Positions 42,632 to 52,045 are shown, numbered from the stretch's first letter. The stretch is 64,000 nucleotides of DNA from Pseudomonas nitroreducens TX1 (GCF_000313755.1 NZ_AMZB01000108.1:62001-126000), one strand, 5' to 3'. The notes: generated by a model from the letters alone, not told the origin. Translations and numbers: made by a program.

Positions 42632-43060
42632 TTGCACGGCATCGCACGGCAACCGTTGCTGGACCGTCTCTCCAACGCCGGAGAGGCGGAGCCAGTCTTC
42701 GACCAGCGCGCCCTGGCGGCTTCGGTCGCGCAGGAACTGTCACGCCTGCTCAACAGTCGCAGCCCTGCCGGCAATGGTGTTGGCATCCTGGCCTACGGCA
42801 TTGCCGACTGGACTGCCCTGCAGGCCCGCCGCGAGGCCGACCGCCTGCATCTGGCTCGGGAGATCCGCCGCGCGGCGACCCGTTTCGAGCCGCGCCTGGG
42901 GCTGAGCGAAGTGGTGGTCGACGCCGATCCGCAGCAGCCGCAGCGCCTGCGCGTGCGCCTGCTCGGCAACCTGCGCCAGGGCGTCGACCAGGCGCCATTG
43001 CTGTTCGAACTCATCCCCGTTGGCGGAACACTGGAAGTACGCCATGAGCGACTCGATTGA
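42632..43060 (+). CDS. tssE: T6SS baseplate protein TssE (gp25-like)
   Basis: A 142-residue gp25-like baseplate component. The core is VAQELSRLLNSRSP then GVGILAYGIADWTAL, followed by IRRAATRFEPRLGLSEVVVD and RLLGNLRQGVDQAPLLFELI. The frame begins right after the hcp stop, and no ATG is available, so TTG at 42632 is the likely start, with AAGG about 10 nt before. It overlaps tssF by 17 nt. Function: links the sheath base to the wedge TssF-TssG. Confidence 0.85.
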   Translation: MHGIARQPLLDRLSNAGEAEPVFDQRALAASVAQELSRLLNSRSPAGNGVGILAYGIADWTALQARREADRLHLAREIRRAATRFEPRLGLSEVVVDADPQQPQRLRVRLLGNLRQGVDQAPLLFELIPVGGTLEVRHERLD

Positions 43061-44870
43061 CGCCGAACTGCTGGACTACTACCAGCGCGAACTGACCTGG
43101 CTGCGCCATGCCGGCGCCGGTTTCGCCGCGCGCTACCCCAAGGTGGCGCGCCGCCTGGAACTCGGCCCCGGAGAGTGCGGCGACCCCCACGTCGAGCGTC
43201 TGCTGGAAGGCTTTGCCCTGCTTGCCGCACGGCTGCAGCGACGCCTGGACGACGACTATGCGCAGTTCAGCGACGCACTGCTGGAGCAACTCTATCCCCT
43301 GGCCCTGCGGCCCCTGCCTTCCTGCGCCGTGGTGCGCTTCGAGCCGGACCCGGCCAAGGGCAAGCTGAGCGCCGGCTTCCACCTTCCGCGCGGCACTCCG
43401 TTGTTCGTCAGCGTGCAGGGCCAGGAGCGCATCGATCTGCCCGAAGAACTGCGCGGCCAGACGCTGCACTGGCGGACCACCGACGAAGCCACCCTGTGGC
43501 CATTGCGCATCGAGCAAGCGGTGCTGCTCGGCGCCGAGGAGGCCCAGGCCGCCACGGGCAGCGCTGGCGTGCGTGGCGCCCTGCGCCTGGACCTGCGCTG
43601 CCTCGACAAGGACGGCTGGGCCTCACTGGACATCGATAGCCTGCGTATCCACCTGGCCGCCAACCCCATCGCCAAGGCCGCCCTTTACGACCTGCTCGGC
43701 GCCCATGCCTGCGGCCTCATCGCCGAGGCCGAGGGCGCCGAACCGCAACGCCTCCCCGGCCTGCCGCAACGGGTCGGCTTCGCCGCCGAACAGGCCCTGC
43801 TGCCGGAGGATGAGCGCGTACATCCCGGCTTGCGCCTGCTCGCCGAGTACTTCGCTTTCCCCGACAAGTTCGCGTTCTTCGATCTGCCGCTCCAGGGGCT
43901 GCGCGCCAGTGGCGAACAGCTCTACCTCTACATCCTCTTCGACCGCCCCGCGCCCGCCCGCCTGACCCTGCAGGCCAGCGACCTGGCGTTGGGCTGCGTT
44001 CCGGCGATCAACCTGTTCCCGCGTACCTCCGAGCCACTGCGGCCGGACGGCACGCGCAGCGAGTACCGCCTGATCGCCGACGCCCACCGCGAGAACTCGG
44101 TGGAAATTCACAGCATCCGGTCCCTGCGTGCCAGCACTCCGTTGGGGGTGTTCGAGGTCGCGCCCTACCACGGCACCCAGCACCGTCCCGGTGCGTTCGG
44201 TCTCTACTGGCACGCGCGCCGGGTCGAAGGCATGACGCCCAACCGGCGCGGCAGCGACCTGCTGCTGACCCTGGTCGACGCCGGCCTGCAACCGCTGGAG
44301 GAAACGCCCCAGTACAGCCTCAGCGCCGAACTCCTGTGCACCAATCGGAGCCTGGCCGAGTACCTGCCGGCCGGCACCGAGCTGGCCTTCGAACGTCCCG
44401 GCCCGGTGGCCCGCGCCAGCGTGCTGCGCGCACCAAGCCGGCAATGCCAGCCGGGGTTGGATGGCCCTTCACGCTGGCAACTGGTTTCGCAGCTCACGCT
44501 CAACCACCTGTCGCTGGTGGAGGGCCCGCAGGCCCTCGATGCCCTGCGGGAAATCCTCGCGCTGCACGACTTCAGTGAAGACAAGCTGGCCGCCCGGCAG
44601 ATCGAAGGGCTGGTCCGGCTGGACTGCGCCCGCGTGGTCGACCATGTCGGCAGCGATGCCTGGCGCGGCTGGCGCAACGGCCTGGAGGTTCGCGTGCACC
44701 TGGAGCGTCAGGCCTTCGTCGGTGCCAGTGCGGTGCTGTTCGGCGCCGTGCTCGCGCAGTTCTTTTCGCTCTACGCCAATGCCAACCGCTTCGTGCGTAC
44801 GGTGCTGGTGCAATCGGACCAGGAGATCTGCCGATGGCAACCCCAGGCCGGCCAGCCCATCACTCTCTGA
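43044..44870 (+). CDS. tssF: T6SS baseplate protein TssF
   Basis: A 608-residue baseplate wedge protein. The family opening LLDYYQRELTWLRHAGAGFA is followed by ARYPKVARRLELGPGECGDP and HVERLLEGFALLAARLQRRL. The ATG at 43044 follows GGAAG; a longer frame to 43020 lies inside tssE. It overlaps tssE (17 nt) and tssG (37 nt), so translation of E, F and G is coupled. It partners TssG and TssK in the wedge. Confidence 0.93.
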   Translation: MSDSIDAELLDYYQRELTWLRHAGAGFAARYPKVARRLELGPGECGDPHVERLLEGFALLAARLQRRLDDDYAQFSDALLEQLYPLALRPLPSCAVVRFEPDPAKGKLSAGFHLPRGTPLFVSVQGQERIDLPEELRGQTLHWRTTDEATLWPLRIEQAVLLGAEEAQAATGSAGVRGALRLDLRCLDKDGWASLDIDSLRIHLAANPIAKAALYDLLGAHACGLIAEAEGAEPQRLPGLPQRVGFAAEQALLPEDERVHPGLRLLAEYFAFPDKFAFFDLPLQGLRASGEQLYLYILFDRPAPARLTLQASDLALGCVPAINLFPRTSEPLRPDGTRSEYRLIADAHRENSVEIHSIRSLRASTPLGVFEVAPYHGTQHRPGAFGLYWHARRVEGMTPNRRGSDLLLTLVDAGLQPLEETPQYSLSAELLCTNRSLAEYLPAGTELAFERPGPVARASVLRAPSRQCQPGLDGPSRWQLVSQLTLNHLSLVEGPQALDALREILALHDFSEDKLAARQIEGLVRLDCARVVDHVGSDAWRGWRNGLEVRVHLERQAFVGASAVLFGAVLAQFFSLYANANRFVRTVLVQSDQEICRWQPQAGQPITL

Positions 44871-45847
44871 GCCGGCGCCTGCGCGCCGAGCCTCACCGCT
44901 TCGAATGGCTGCAGGCCCTGCTGCTGCTCGAGCACGAGCGGCCCCAGGCCACGCCGCTGGGCCACGGCAGCCGCCCGGACGCCGAAGCGCTGCGCCTGCG
45001 CGGCCCGCTGACACCGGTGTTCGCCCCGAGCCAGATCGATGCTCTGGATGACGAGGAAGGCCGGCCGCTGCTGAGCACCTCCATCTTCGGCCTGGGCGGC
45101 GCCGACGGCGCCCTTCCCTACGCCTACCAGGAATGGCTGCAGCAGCGCGCGCGGCAGAAGGACCACGCCCCCGCCGAATTCCTCGACCTTTTCCAGCACC
45201 GCCTGCTCAGTCTGCTCTACCGGGTGTTGCGCAAACACCGGCTGGCCGTGGGCTTCCAGCCCCCTGCCGCCGCGCCCCTGCGCCGCCCGTTGCGGGCCCT
45301 GGTGGGCCTGCTGCCAGCAGGCCTGCATGAGCGCGGTGCGCTGCCCGATGCCAGCGTGCTCGCCCGCAGCGCGCACTTCTCCGGCAGTCGCCGCTCGCTG
45401 GCCGGCTTCGCCGCCCTGCTCCGCGAACAGTTCGGCATCCCCGCCGAGTGCGAAGCCTATGCCGGCGCCTGGCGCGAGATTCCGCCGGCCCGACGCAGCG
45501 TGCTGCAACGCGGCGGCGCCAACCTCGGTCTTGGCCGAGACGCCATCGCAGGCACTCGCGTGTGGGACGAACACGCCGGCTTCCACCTGCGCCTCGGCCC
45601 GCTGGACGAAGCCACGGCGCGACACTTTTTCCCGGACGGCATCGCCCATCCGCTGCTGACCCATCTCTGCGCGCTGTACTTCGGTCCCGACCTCGACTGC
45701 CGGCTGCGCCTGCTGGTACGTGTCAGCGGGCCGTTGGCCCTGGGACGCGGTAACGCCCCACGACTGAACTGGAACACCGGCCTGCGCCGCAGCGGCGGTG
45801 CCGTGCAACCCATCGACCTGACCCTGCGCCACGCGGAGATGCCCTGA
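44834..45847 (+). CDS. tssG: T6SS baseplate protein TssG
   Basis: A 337-residue baseplate protein. Typical TssG opening: RLRAEPHRFEWLQALLLLEH. Typical core: LSTSIFGLGGADGALPYAYQ, then EFLDLFQHRLLSLLYRVLRKHR. The C-terminal domain contains LRLGPLDEATARHFFPDG and ends with LTLRHAEMP. AGGAG precedes the ATG within the end of tssF, and the stop overlaps the clpV start by one base (TGATG). Confidence 0.93.
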   Translation: MATPGRPAHHSLSRRLRAEPHRFEWLQALLLLEHERPQATPLGHGSRPDAEALRLRGPLTPVFAPSQIDALDDEEGRPLLSTSIFGLGGADGALPYAYQEWLQQRARQKDHAPAEFLDLFQHRLLSLLYRVLRKHRLAVGFQPPAAAPLRRPLRALVGLLPAGLHERGALPDASVLARSAHFSGSRRSLAGFAALLREQFGIPAECEAYAGAWREIPPARRSVLQRGGANLGLGRDAIAGTRVWDEHAGFHLRLGPLDEATARHFFPDGIAHPLLTHLCALYFGPDLDCRLRLLVRVSGPLALGRGNAPRLNWNTGLRRSGGAVQPIDLTLRHAEMP

Positions 45848-48399
45848 TGGACCTCGCCAGCCTGATCGGCCGCCTCAACCCGGAATCCCGCCGCGCCCTG
45901 GAACGCGCCGCGCAGCGCTGCCTGCAACGTACCCACCACTACGTCGAAATCGAACACCTGCTGCTGGAACTGCTGGACATCGACGGCGGCGACCTCGCCC
46001 GCCTGCTGCCGCGCTTCGGCCTCGAGCGCGACCAACTGGTGGGCGAGATCAACACCGCGCTGGAGCTGTTCCGCATCGGCAGCACGCGCACTCCGGCGCT
46101 CTCGCCACAGACCATCGGCCTGCTGGAGGACGCAGTGGTACAAGCCAGCGTGCTCGGCCAACCGGCGATCCGCTCGGGACTGCTGCTGCTCGCCCTGCTC
46201 GACCGCGAGGAACGCCGCGCCCTGCTGCTCAACAGCGCCTCGTCGCTGCTGCGCATTCCCCACGAAACGCTGCGGGAAAAGCTTCTGGAATGGACCGAAG
46301 GTTCCCGCGAACAGTCCCCCGGCGCGAGAGCATCCGCGAAGGCCGCAGCCGCCAGCGCACCGGCCCAGGACAGCCTGCTTGACCAATACACCCAGGACCT
46401 CACCGCCGACGCCCACGCCGGGCGCATCGACCCCATAGTCGGGCGCGACGGCGAGATCCGCCAGTGCGTGGACATCCTCCTGCGCCGCCGGCAGAACAAC
46501 CCGATCCTGGTCGGCGCCCCCGGCGTCGGCAAGACCGCCGTGGTGGAAGGCCTGGCCCTACGCATCGCCGCCGGAGAAGTGCCGCCTCCGCTGCAAGGCG
46601 TGATCCTGCGCGTGCTCGACCTTGGCCTGCTGCAGGCCGGCGCCGGGGTCAAGGGCGAGTTCGAACAGCGCCTGAAAGGGGTGATCGACGCAGTGCGCAG
46701 CAGCGAACAGCCGATCATCCTGTTCATCGACGAGGCCCACACCCTGATCGGTGCCGGTGGCACGGAAGGCGGCAGCGATGCCGCCAACCTGCTCAAGCCG
46801 GCCCTGGCCCGTGGCGAGCTGCGCACCCTGGCCGCCACCACCTGGCTGGAATACAAGAAGTACTTCGAGAAGGACCCGGCCCTGGCCCGGCGCTTCCAAC
46901 TGGTTCAGGTCGAGGAGCCCGACGAGGCCACCGCCGTGGACATGCTGCGCGGCGTCGCCGCCAAGCTCGAACAGCACCACGGCGTCCAGGTGCTGGACGT
47001 CGCCATCCAGGACGCGGTGAAGCTCTCGCACCGCTACATCTCCGGCCGCCAACTGCCGGACAAGGCCATCAGCGTGCTGGACACTGCCTGCGCCCGCGTC
47101 GCCCTGGCCCAGCACGACGTGCCGCCGGCCCTGGAGAACCTGCGCCACCGTGAACTCGCGGTGGAGGAAGAGCTGCAACGCCTGCGCCGCGAACAAGCCA
47201 CCGGCCTGGACCACAGCGCACGCATCACCGGCCTGGAGCAGGAATCGGTGGGCAACCTGTCGGCCATCCGCGCCCTGGAAAAACGTTGGGGCGAAGAACG
47301 CGAGGCGGTACGCGAACTGCTGCAGTCACGCCGCGAACTGCTCACCCTGAGCGAGAGCGCCGACGCCGCCAAGCCCGACGAAGAACTCGACGGCCGCATT
47401 GATCACCTGGCCGCCGAACTCGCACGTCTGGAAGCCGGCCTCGACGCCATCCGCGAGGACGATCCGCTGGTGCCCGAACAGGTCGACTCCAAGACCGTGG
47501 CCGCGGTGATCGCAGGCTGGACCGGCATCCCGGTGGGCAAGATGCTCGCCGACGAGGCCCACGCCATCCGTACCCTGGCGCAGCGCATGGGCCAGCGGGT
47601 GATGGGCCAGGAAGCCGCGCTGGGCACCATCGCCCAGCGCATCCAGGCCTACCGCGCCGGTCTCACCGACCCGGCCAAGCCGGTGGGCGTATTCCTCCTG
47701 CTTGGCCCCACCGGCGTGGGCAAGACCGAGACCGCCTACGCCCTGGCCGACGCCCTCTACGGTGGCGAGCGCAACCTCATCAGCATCAACCTTTCCGAGT
47801 ACCAGGAAGCCCATACCGTCAGCCAACTCAAGGGCGCCCCGCCCGGCTACGTTGGCTATGGCACCGGCGGCGTACTCACCGAAGCCGTGCGCCGCCGCCC
47901 CTACTCGGTGGTGCTGCTGGACGAAATCGAAAAGGCCCATCCGGATGTGCTGGAGGCCTTCTACAACGTCTTCGACAAGGGCGTGATGGAGGACGGCACC
48001 GGCCTGGTGGTGGACTTCAAGAACACCGTGATCCTCGCCACCAGCAACGTCGGCGCGGAACTGCTGCTCGACACCCCGCCCGAACAGATCGCCACGCCCG
48101 TCTTCGACGAGCGCCTGCGCAAGGTGCTGCTGCAAGCCTTCCGCGCCGCTTTCCTCGCACGCATGACCGTGGTGCCGTACCGGCCATTGGAGGAAGCGAC
48201 GCTGGAGGGCATCGTTATTGCCAAGCTGGAAAAACTTCGGGAGCGCTACAAGGCGGCGACCGGCAAGCAGTTCGATTTCGACCCGGTGATCGTCAAGGCA
48301 GTGCTCGCCAAGTGCAGTTCGGCGGGGGCGCGGGATATCGAGAATGTGTTGATGGCGGAAGTGACGGGGAAGTTGGCGGAGTGGGTTATGGGTGTGTAA
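45847..48399 (+). CDS. clpV: T6SS sheath-recycling ATPase ClpV (TssH)
   Basis: A hexameric AAA+ unfoldase that disassembles contracted sheath. 850 residues: N-domain (1-150) that recognises the TssC helix, D1 with Walker A GAPGVGKTAV and Walker B ILFIDEAHTL, a coiled-coil middle domain (about 430-530), and D2 with Walker A GPTGVGKTETAYAL and YVGYGTGGVLTEAV pore segment. A linker after the N-domain is Ala-rich. All motifs are intact. Directly coupled to tssG. The last core gene of the rightward arm; the following genes differ in composition. Confidence 0.96.
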   Translation: MDLASLIGRLNPESRRALERAAQRCLQRTHHYVEIEHLLLELLDIDGGDLARLLPRFGLERDQLVGEINTALELFRIGSTRTPALSPQTIGLLEDAVVQASVLGQPAIRSGLLLLALLDREERRALLLNSASSLLRIPHETLREKLLEWTEGSREQSPGARASAKAAAASAPAQDSLLDQYTQDLTADAHAGRIDPIVGRDGEIRQCVDILLRRRQNNPILVGAPGVGKTAVVEGLALRIAAGEVPPPLQGVILRVLDLGLLQAGAGVKGEFEQRLKGVIDAVRSSEQPIILFIDEAHTLIGAGGTEGGSDAANLLKPALARGELRTLAATTWLEYKKYFEKDPALARRFQLVQVEEPDEATAVDMLRGVAAKLEQHHGVQVLDVAIQDAVKLSHRYISGRQLPDKAISVLDTACARVALAQHDVPPALENLRHRELAVEEELQRLRREQATGLDHSARITGLEQESVGNLSAIRALEKRWGEEREAVRELLQSRRELLTLSESADAAKPDEELDGRIDHLAAELARLEAGLDAIREDDPLVPEQVDSKTVAAVIAGWTGIPVGKMLADEAHAIRTLAQRMGQRVMGQEAALGTIAQRIQAYRAGLTDPAKPVGVFLLLGPTGVGKTETAYALADALYGGERNLISINLSEYQEAHTVSQLKGAPPGYVGYGTGGVLTEAVRRRPYSVVLLDEIEKAHPDVLEAFYNVFDKGVMEDGTGLVVDFKNTVILATSNVGAELLLDTPPEQIATPVFDERLRKVLLQAFRAAFLARMTVVPYRPLEEATLEGIVIAKLEKLRERYKAATGKQFDFDPVIVKAVLAKCSSAGARDIENVLMAEVTGKLAEWVMGV

Positions 48400-48462
48400 C
48401 TCGAGCGAGTTTCAGCAAGAACAAAACTCAGAAAAAGAACCAAAATCAATAAGGAAAACAAC

Positions 48463-48912
48463 ATGAGATTCTATCATTATACAACAAAAAAAGCGGCACA
48501 ATCAATCACGAACAACCAACTTGAGCAAGTAACTCAGGAAGAATGGAACTGCCAAATGAACCAGCCCCAAAAATGGGCTTGGTTTACCCGTCAGCATGAA
48601 GAGGGCTTTTATTTAACAACAATCCCCCCAGCTGAAATTTCAGGAAAAAAGGAGAAGCTAGGCATCAGTAAGCTCTCGGAGGTATATGTATTAATCTTTG
48701 ACCTCCCATGGGTTGTTCAAAAAAAGATGAGCAAAGTAAACGACAGCGTGAATAGGGATGACGTCCAACTTCAGGTAAAGAAAGTTGGCGAACCCGATAA
48801 AATTTGCGCCAAACGAATTGGAGGGAACAAAAATCAATTAACCAACGTTCCGTTTACGGTACACGAATGCCGCTGGGCGGGCCCTGTCGAAGGAATGCCA
48901 AGCCAAATATAA
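48463..48912 (+). CDS. ADP-ribosyltransferase-like (HYD1 type) candidate effector
   Basis: A 149-residue protein, clearly AT-richer than all T6SS neighbours. The opening RFYHYTTKKAAQSI resembles Tox-ART-HYD1 domains, which begin with an HYT motif that binds NAD. GFYLTTIPPAE (about residues 53-63) matches the family's G(V/F)Y(F/L)TxxPP. Such domains are polymorphic-toxin ADP-ribosyltransferases. It lies between clpV and vgrG, a place where effector genes are common. AAGGAAAAC precedes the ATG. No obvious immunity gene is adjacent, no signal peptide is seen, and the match is by eye, so an immunity or unrelated role remains possible. Confidence 0.55.
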   Translation: MRFYHYTTKKAAQSITNNQLEQVTQEEWNCQMNQPQKWAWFTRQHEEGFYLTTIPPAEISGKKEKLGISKLSEVYVLIFDLPWVVQKKMSKVNDSVNRDDVQLQVKKVGEPDKICAKRIGGNKNQLTNVPFTVHECRWAGPVEGMPSQI

Positions 48913-49080
48913 ATCTGAAAGACCCAGCTAGATAGAATTAACAGCTCATATCTTGAGGTTCACTGAATACCAAAAGAAACAGTAAATATGAAACCATAAA
49001 AATCCACTTCAGCAGTCATTCAGTTCTCCATGGACCACTATAGGAGTAGCGAAACCATGATGGTAAGGGGAGCAATCTAA
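48913..49080. other. AT-rich leader of vgrG
   Basis: 168 bp before vgrG, with the same low GC as the preceding gene for its first half. It ends in a 7-codon open frame described separately. Confidence 0.5.
49057..49080 (+). promoter_or_regulatory. Seven-codon leader ORF abutting vgrG
   Basis: ATG at 49057, with AGGAG before it, encodes MMVRGAI and stops with TAA whose last base is directly followed by the vgrG ATG, in the same frame. The ribosome site of vgrG (AAGGGGAG) lies inside this tiny frame. A ribosome stopping here would be on top of the vgrG start, so coupling is plausible. Confidence 0.4.
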
Positions 49081-51087
49081 ATGCCCCGCCCCGCCGACAT
49101 CACGACCAGCCTTTCCATCAAGGCATCGGCGCTGTTGGATTTCTATCCGCAAGCAGTTTCCGGTCAGGAATCCATGAACGAGCTAATCCGTCTGTCCCTA
49201 GAGGGCATCAGTGTGGGCCCGCTGATGCTATCCAGCGCCGTGGCATCCCAGGTGACTATTGCTTTCCACAACGACGCCAGCCAGCGCCCCCTCGACGCCC
49301 TGGTCGCTGAAATCCAACAACTCCCTGCCGACGCCACCGCCGAGCGCTACCAACTCGTCCTGCGCCCTTGGCTCTGGTGGCTGACCCTGGCCAGCAACAA
49401 CCGCGTATTCCAGAACCTCGCCACCAGCGACATCGTTACCACCATCTTCAAGGCCCACGGCTTCACCGACTTCAAGCTGTCGCTGAGCGGCAGCTACGAG
49501 CCCCGCGAGTATTGCGTGCAGTACGGCGAAAGCGATTTCGCCTTCGTCTCGCGGCTGCTGGAGGAGGAAGGCATCTTCTGGTTCTTCACCCACGAAGAGG
49601 GCAAGCACAGGCTGGTGCTGGCGGACAACAACGATGCCTTCCCGCCCATCCCCAACGGGCCGAAGGTGGCGTACCTCGGCCAGGAGATCGGCGTGCGCGA
49701 ACTGCACGGCATCCGTTCGGCGCAATATTGCCTGCAGGCGGTCGCAGGGACCTACAGCGCCACCGACTATGAGTTCACCACTCCCGCCACCTCACTCTTT
49801 TCCCAGGCGCAGGCCGAGGCCGGGCCGCGTGCGCAGTACGAGCACCCCGGCGGCTACACCGCCAAGGCACGGGGTGATGCGCTGACCAAGCAGCGCGTGG
49901 ACGGCCTGCGCAGCCAGGACAAGCGGCTGATCGGCGAGAGCGACTGCCGCTGGCTGGTACCGGGGCACTGGTTCACCCTGACCGGGCATGACGACGCCGC
50001 GCTGAACATCGACTGGGTGCTCACCTCGGTGACCCACGAGGCCGACCATGAGCACTATCGCAACCGATTCGAGGCCATCCCCAAGGCCACCGCCTACCGC
50101 CCTCCCCGTACCACGCCCAAGCCACGCATGCACACCCAGACCGCCAAGGTGGTGGGCAAGGCCGGCGAGGAAATCTGGACCGACCAGTACGGCCGCATCA
50201 AGATCCAGTTCCCCTGGGACCTTGAGGGGAAGAACGACGAGGCGTCCTCCTGCTGGGTGCGCGTGGTGCTGCCGTGGAGCGGCAAGGGCTTCGGCATGCA
50301 GTTCATCCCGCGCATCGGCCAGGAGGTGATAGTCACCTTCATCGACGGCGACCCGGACCGCCCGCTGGTGACCGGCTGCGTCTACAACGGCGACAACGCC
50401 CTGCCCTATGCGCTGCCGGATAACCAGACGCAGTCCGGTATCAAGACCCAATCGTCCAAGGGGGGCGGCGGCTTCAACGAACTGCGTTTCGAGGACAAGA
50501 AGGACGCCGAGGAAGTCTTCCTGCAGGCGCAGAAGGACATGAGGGTGAACGTGCTCAACGACAGCAGCGCCACCATCGGTCACGACGAGACGCTCACCGT
50601 GCAGAACGCCCGCACGCGTACGGTGAAGGAAGGCGACGAGACGGTCACCCTGGAAAAGGGCAAGCGCAGCGTGACCATCCAGACCGGCAGCGACACGCTG
50701 GACGTGAAGGACACGCGCACGGTGAAGGTCGGCGCCGACCAGACCCACAGCACTGGCGGCAACTACAGCCATCAGGTCAGCGGCAACTTCGAGCTGACGG
50801 TGGACGGCAACCTCACCATCAAGGTCAGCGGCACCCTCACCCTGCAGAGCGGCGGCAGCCTGACGCTGAAGACCGACGCCGATCTCGCCGCCCAGGCCGG
50901 AACCTCGGTGACCAGCAAGGCGGGCACGTCCCTGACCAACCAGGCGGGAACTTCCCTGACCAACAAGGCCGGCACCACCCTGACCAACGACGCCGGCGTC
51001 AGCCTTACCAACAAGGCCAGCGCCGAACAGACGGTGGACGGCGGCGGCATGCTGACCCTCAAGGGCGGCCTGGTGAAGGTCAACTGA
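49081..51087 (+). CDS. vgrG: T6SS spike protein VgrG
   Basis: Trimeric spike on the Hcp tube, 668 residues. The gp27-like part (about 1-380) includes YGESDFAFVSRLLEEEGIFW, and the OB-fold/gp5 part includes EIWTDQYGRIKIQFPWD and SCWVRVVLPWSGKGFGMQFI, ending in GDPDRPLVTGCVYN. From about residue 480 a long beta-helix follows, and its end is a run of octads of the form AGTSLTN(x)A (about 610-650). No enzymatic extension is fused, so effectors must ride separately. A 7-codon frame lies before it. MORN and PAAR-like genes follow. Confidence 0.95.
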   Translation: MPRPADITTSLSIKASALLDFYPQAVSGQESMNELIRLSLEGISVGPLMLSSAVASQVTIAFHNDASQRPLDALVAEIQQLPADATAERYQLVLRPWLWWLTLASNNRVFQNLATSDIVTTIFKAHGFTDFKLSLSGSYEPREYCVQYGESDFAFVSRLLEEEGIFWFFTHEEGKHRLVLADNNDAFPPIPNGPKVAYLGQEIGVRELHGIRSAQYCLQAVAGTYSATDYEFTTPATSLFSQAQAEAGPRAQYEHPGGYTAKARGDALTKQRVDGLRSQDKRLIGESDCRWLVPGHWFTLTGHDDAALNIDWVLTSVTHEADHEHYRNRFEAIPKATAYRPPRTTPKPRMHTQTAKVVGKAGEEIWTDQYGRIKIQFPWDLEGKNDEASSCWVRVVLPWSGKGFGMQFIPRIGQEVIVTFIDGDPDRPLVTGCVYNGDNALPYALPDNQTQSGIKTQSSKGGGGFNELRFEDKKDAEEVFLQAQKDMRVNVLNDSSATIGHDETLTVQNARTRTVKEGDETVTLEKGKRSVTIQTGSDTLDVKDTRTVKVGADQTHSTGGNYSHQVSGNFELTVDGNLTIKVSGTLTLQSGGSLTLKTDADLAAQAGTSVTSKAGTSLTNQAGTSLTNKAGTTLTNDAGVSLTNKASAEQTVDGGGMLTLKGGLVKVN

Positions 51088-51097
51088 GGACGACGAC

Positions 51098-51643
51098 ATG
51101 GCCAACAGTGGAAGCCTCGACCTCAAGCGCGGCGACAGCACCCTGCAGGGCCGCCTGCAAGACGGCGGGCTGGAAGGCCCGCTGCGCATCAGCGAGCGAG
51201 GCCGCCCGCAGGCCAGCCTGGACTACCGCGAAGGCGAACTGCACGGCACCAGCACGCTCTATCACCCCAACGGCCAGGTCAGTGCGCAGTTGCCCTACGT
51301 ACGCGGACGCCTGCAGGGCGAGGCCCGCTTCTTCTCGACCGAAGGCTGGCTGCAACGCAAGGTGAGTTACCGCGACGGGCTGATGCACGGCGAGGCGTGT
51401 AGCTATCTCGCCGATGGCACGCTTGCCGAGCAGGCCTTCTACCGCGAAGGCGTTCTGGAAGGACTGTTCCGTCGCTTCCACGGTAACGGCCAACTGGCGC
51501 AGGAAGCTCGCTATGCGAAAGGTGCGCCGCAGGATCAACCGCGCGCCTATGCCGAGGATGGTCGTCCGCTGGACCACAACGGCAAGCCGATCTCGCGCCT
51601 GCGCTGGTGGCTGGGCGGCCGTGGCGAGGCCAGCGAGGCCTGA
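51098..51643 (+). CDS. MORN-type repeat protein downstream of vgrG
   Basis: A 181-residue protein made of about six repeats of roughly 22 residues of the type YRDGLMHGEACSYLADGTLA and YHPNGQVSAQLPYVRGRLQG, i.e. MORN_2/YwqK-like repeats. These occur in proteins encoded beside vgrG and in toxin-antitoxin contexts. It begins 11 bp after the vgrG stop with GAGGAC before the ATG. It may be an adaptor or immunity partner that docks an effector on the spike. No signal peptide. It converges with the DUF4280 gene 6 bp away. Confidence 0.75.
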   Translation: MANSGSLDLKRGDSTLQGRLQDGGLEGPLRISERGRPQASLDYREGELHGTSTLYHPNGQVSAQLPYVRGRLQGEARFFSTEGWLQRKVSYRDGLMHGEACSYLADGTLAEQAFYREGVLEGLFRRFHGNGQLAQEARYAKGAPQDQPRAYAEDGRPLDHNGKPISRLRWWLGGRGEASEA

Positions 51644-51649
51644 GCGGAA

Positions 51650-52045
51650 TCAGGGAATCAGCATCTGCACCTGGCCGGGAAATACCACCTTGATCACCCC
51701 GCCCCAGGTGCATATTAGCGTTCCGTTGGCGTCCAGCGCCGGCATCCCGCCCAGCAGCATCGTAGGCGGACCGCCGGGTACCCACGGCGCTGCGGTGGCC
51801 GGTATGCAGGGCATTGGCGTCAGTACCCCGAGGGCGGCAGCAGTAGCGGCGGCCACCGTTGGGTTAGATGGGCTGGTACACATGCCGAAGGGCAAGATAT
51901 TTAGAAGGGGGATGTGGTCCTGTAGGTTGGCCGCCGGCATGGCGTTGGTGAGGGTGCGGTTGACAGGCAGCACGTTGAATACCGACGGAGTGATTCCGAA
52001 ACTGCACTGTAGTATCGCGCCGCTACAGACCTGGGGACAGCCCAT
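51650..52045 (-). CDS. DUF4280 PAAR-like protein
   Basis: A 131-residue protein of the PAAR-like DUF4280 family: MGCPQVCSGAILQCSFG at the start, then NILPFGMCTSPSNPTV, CIPATAAPWVPGG and LICTWGGVIKVVFPGQ at the end. Several conserved cysteines could bind metal at a spike tip. ATG 52045 has AGGTGA before it; an upstream frame to 52165 has none. It is convergent with the MORN gene, so it is transcribed apart from vgrG although it likely functions with it. Confidence 0.85.
   Translation of the reverse strand: MGCPQVCSGAILQCSFGITPSVFNVLPVNRTLTNAMPAANLQDHIPLLNILPFGMCTSPSNPTVAAATAAALGVLTPMPCIPATAAPWVPGGPPTMLLGGMPALDANGTLICTWGGVIKVVFPGQVQMLIP

Noticed and set aside
49792-51189. 465-codon reverse frame opposite vgrG
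   Set aside because: Antisense of a repetitive high-GC gene; repeats in it only mirror the VgrG octads.
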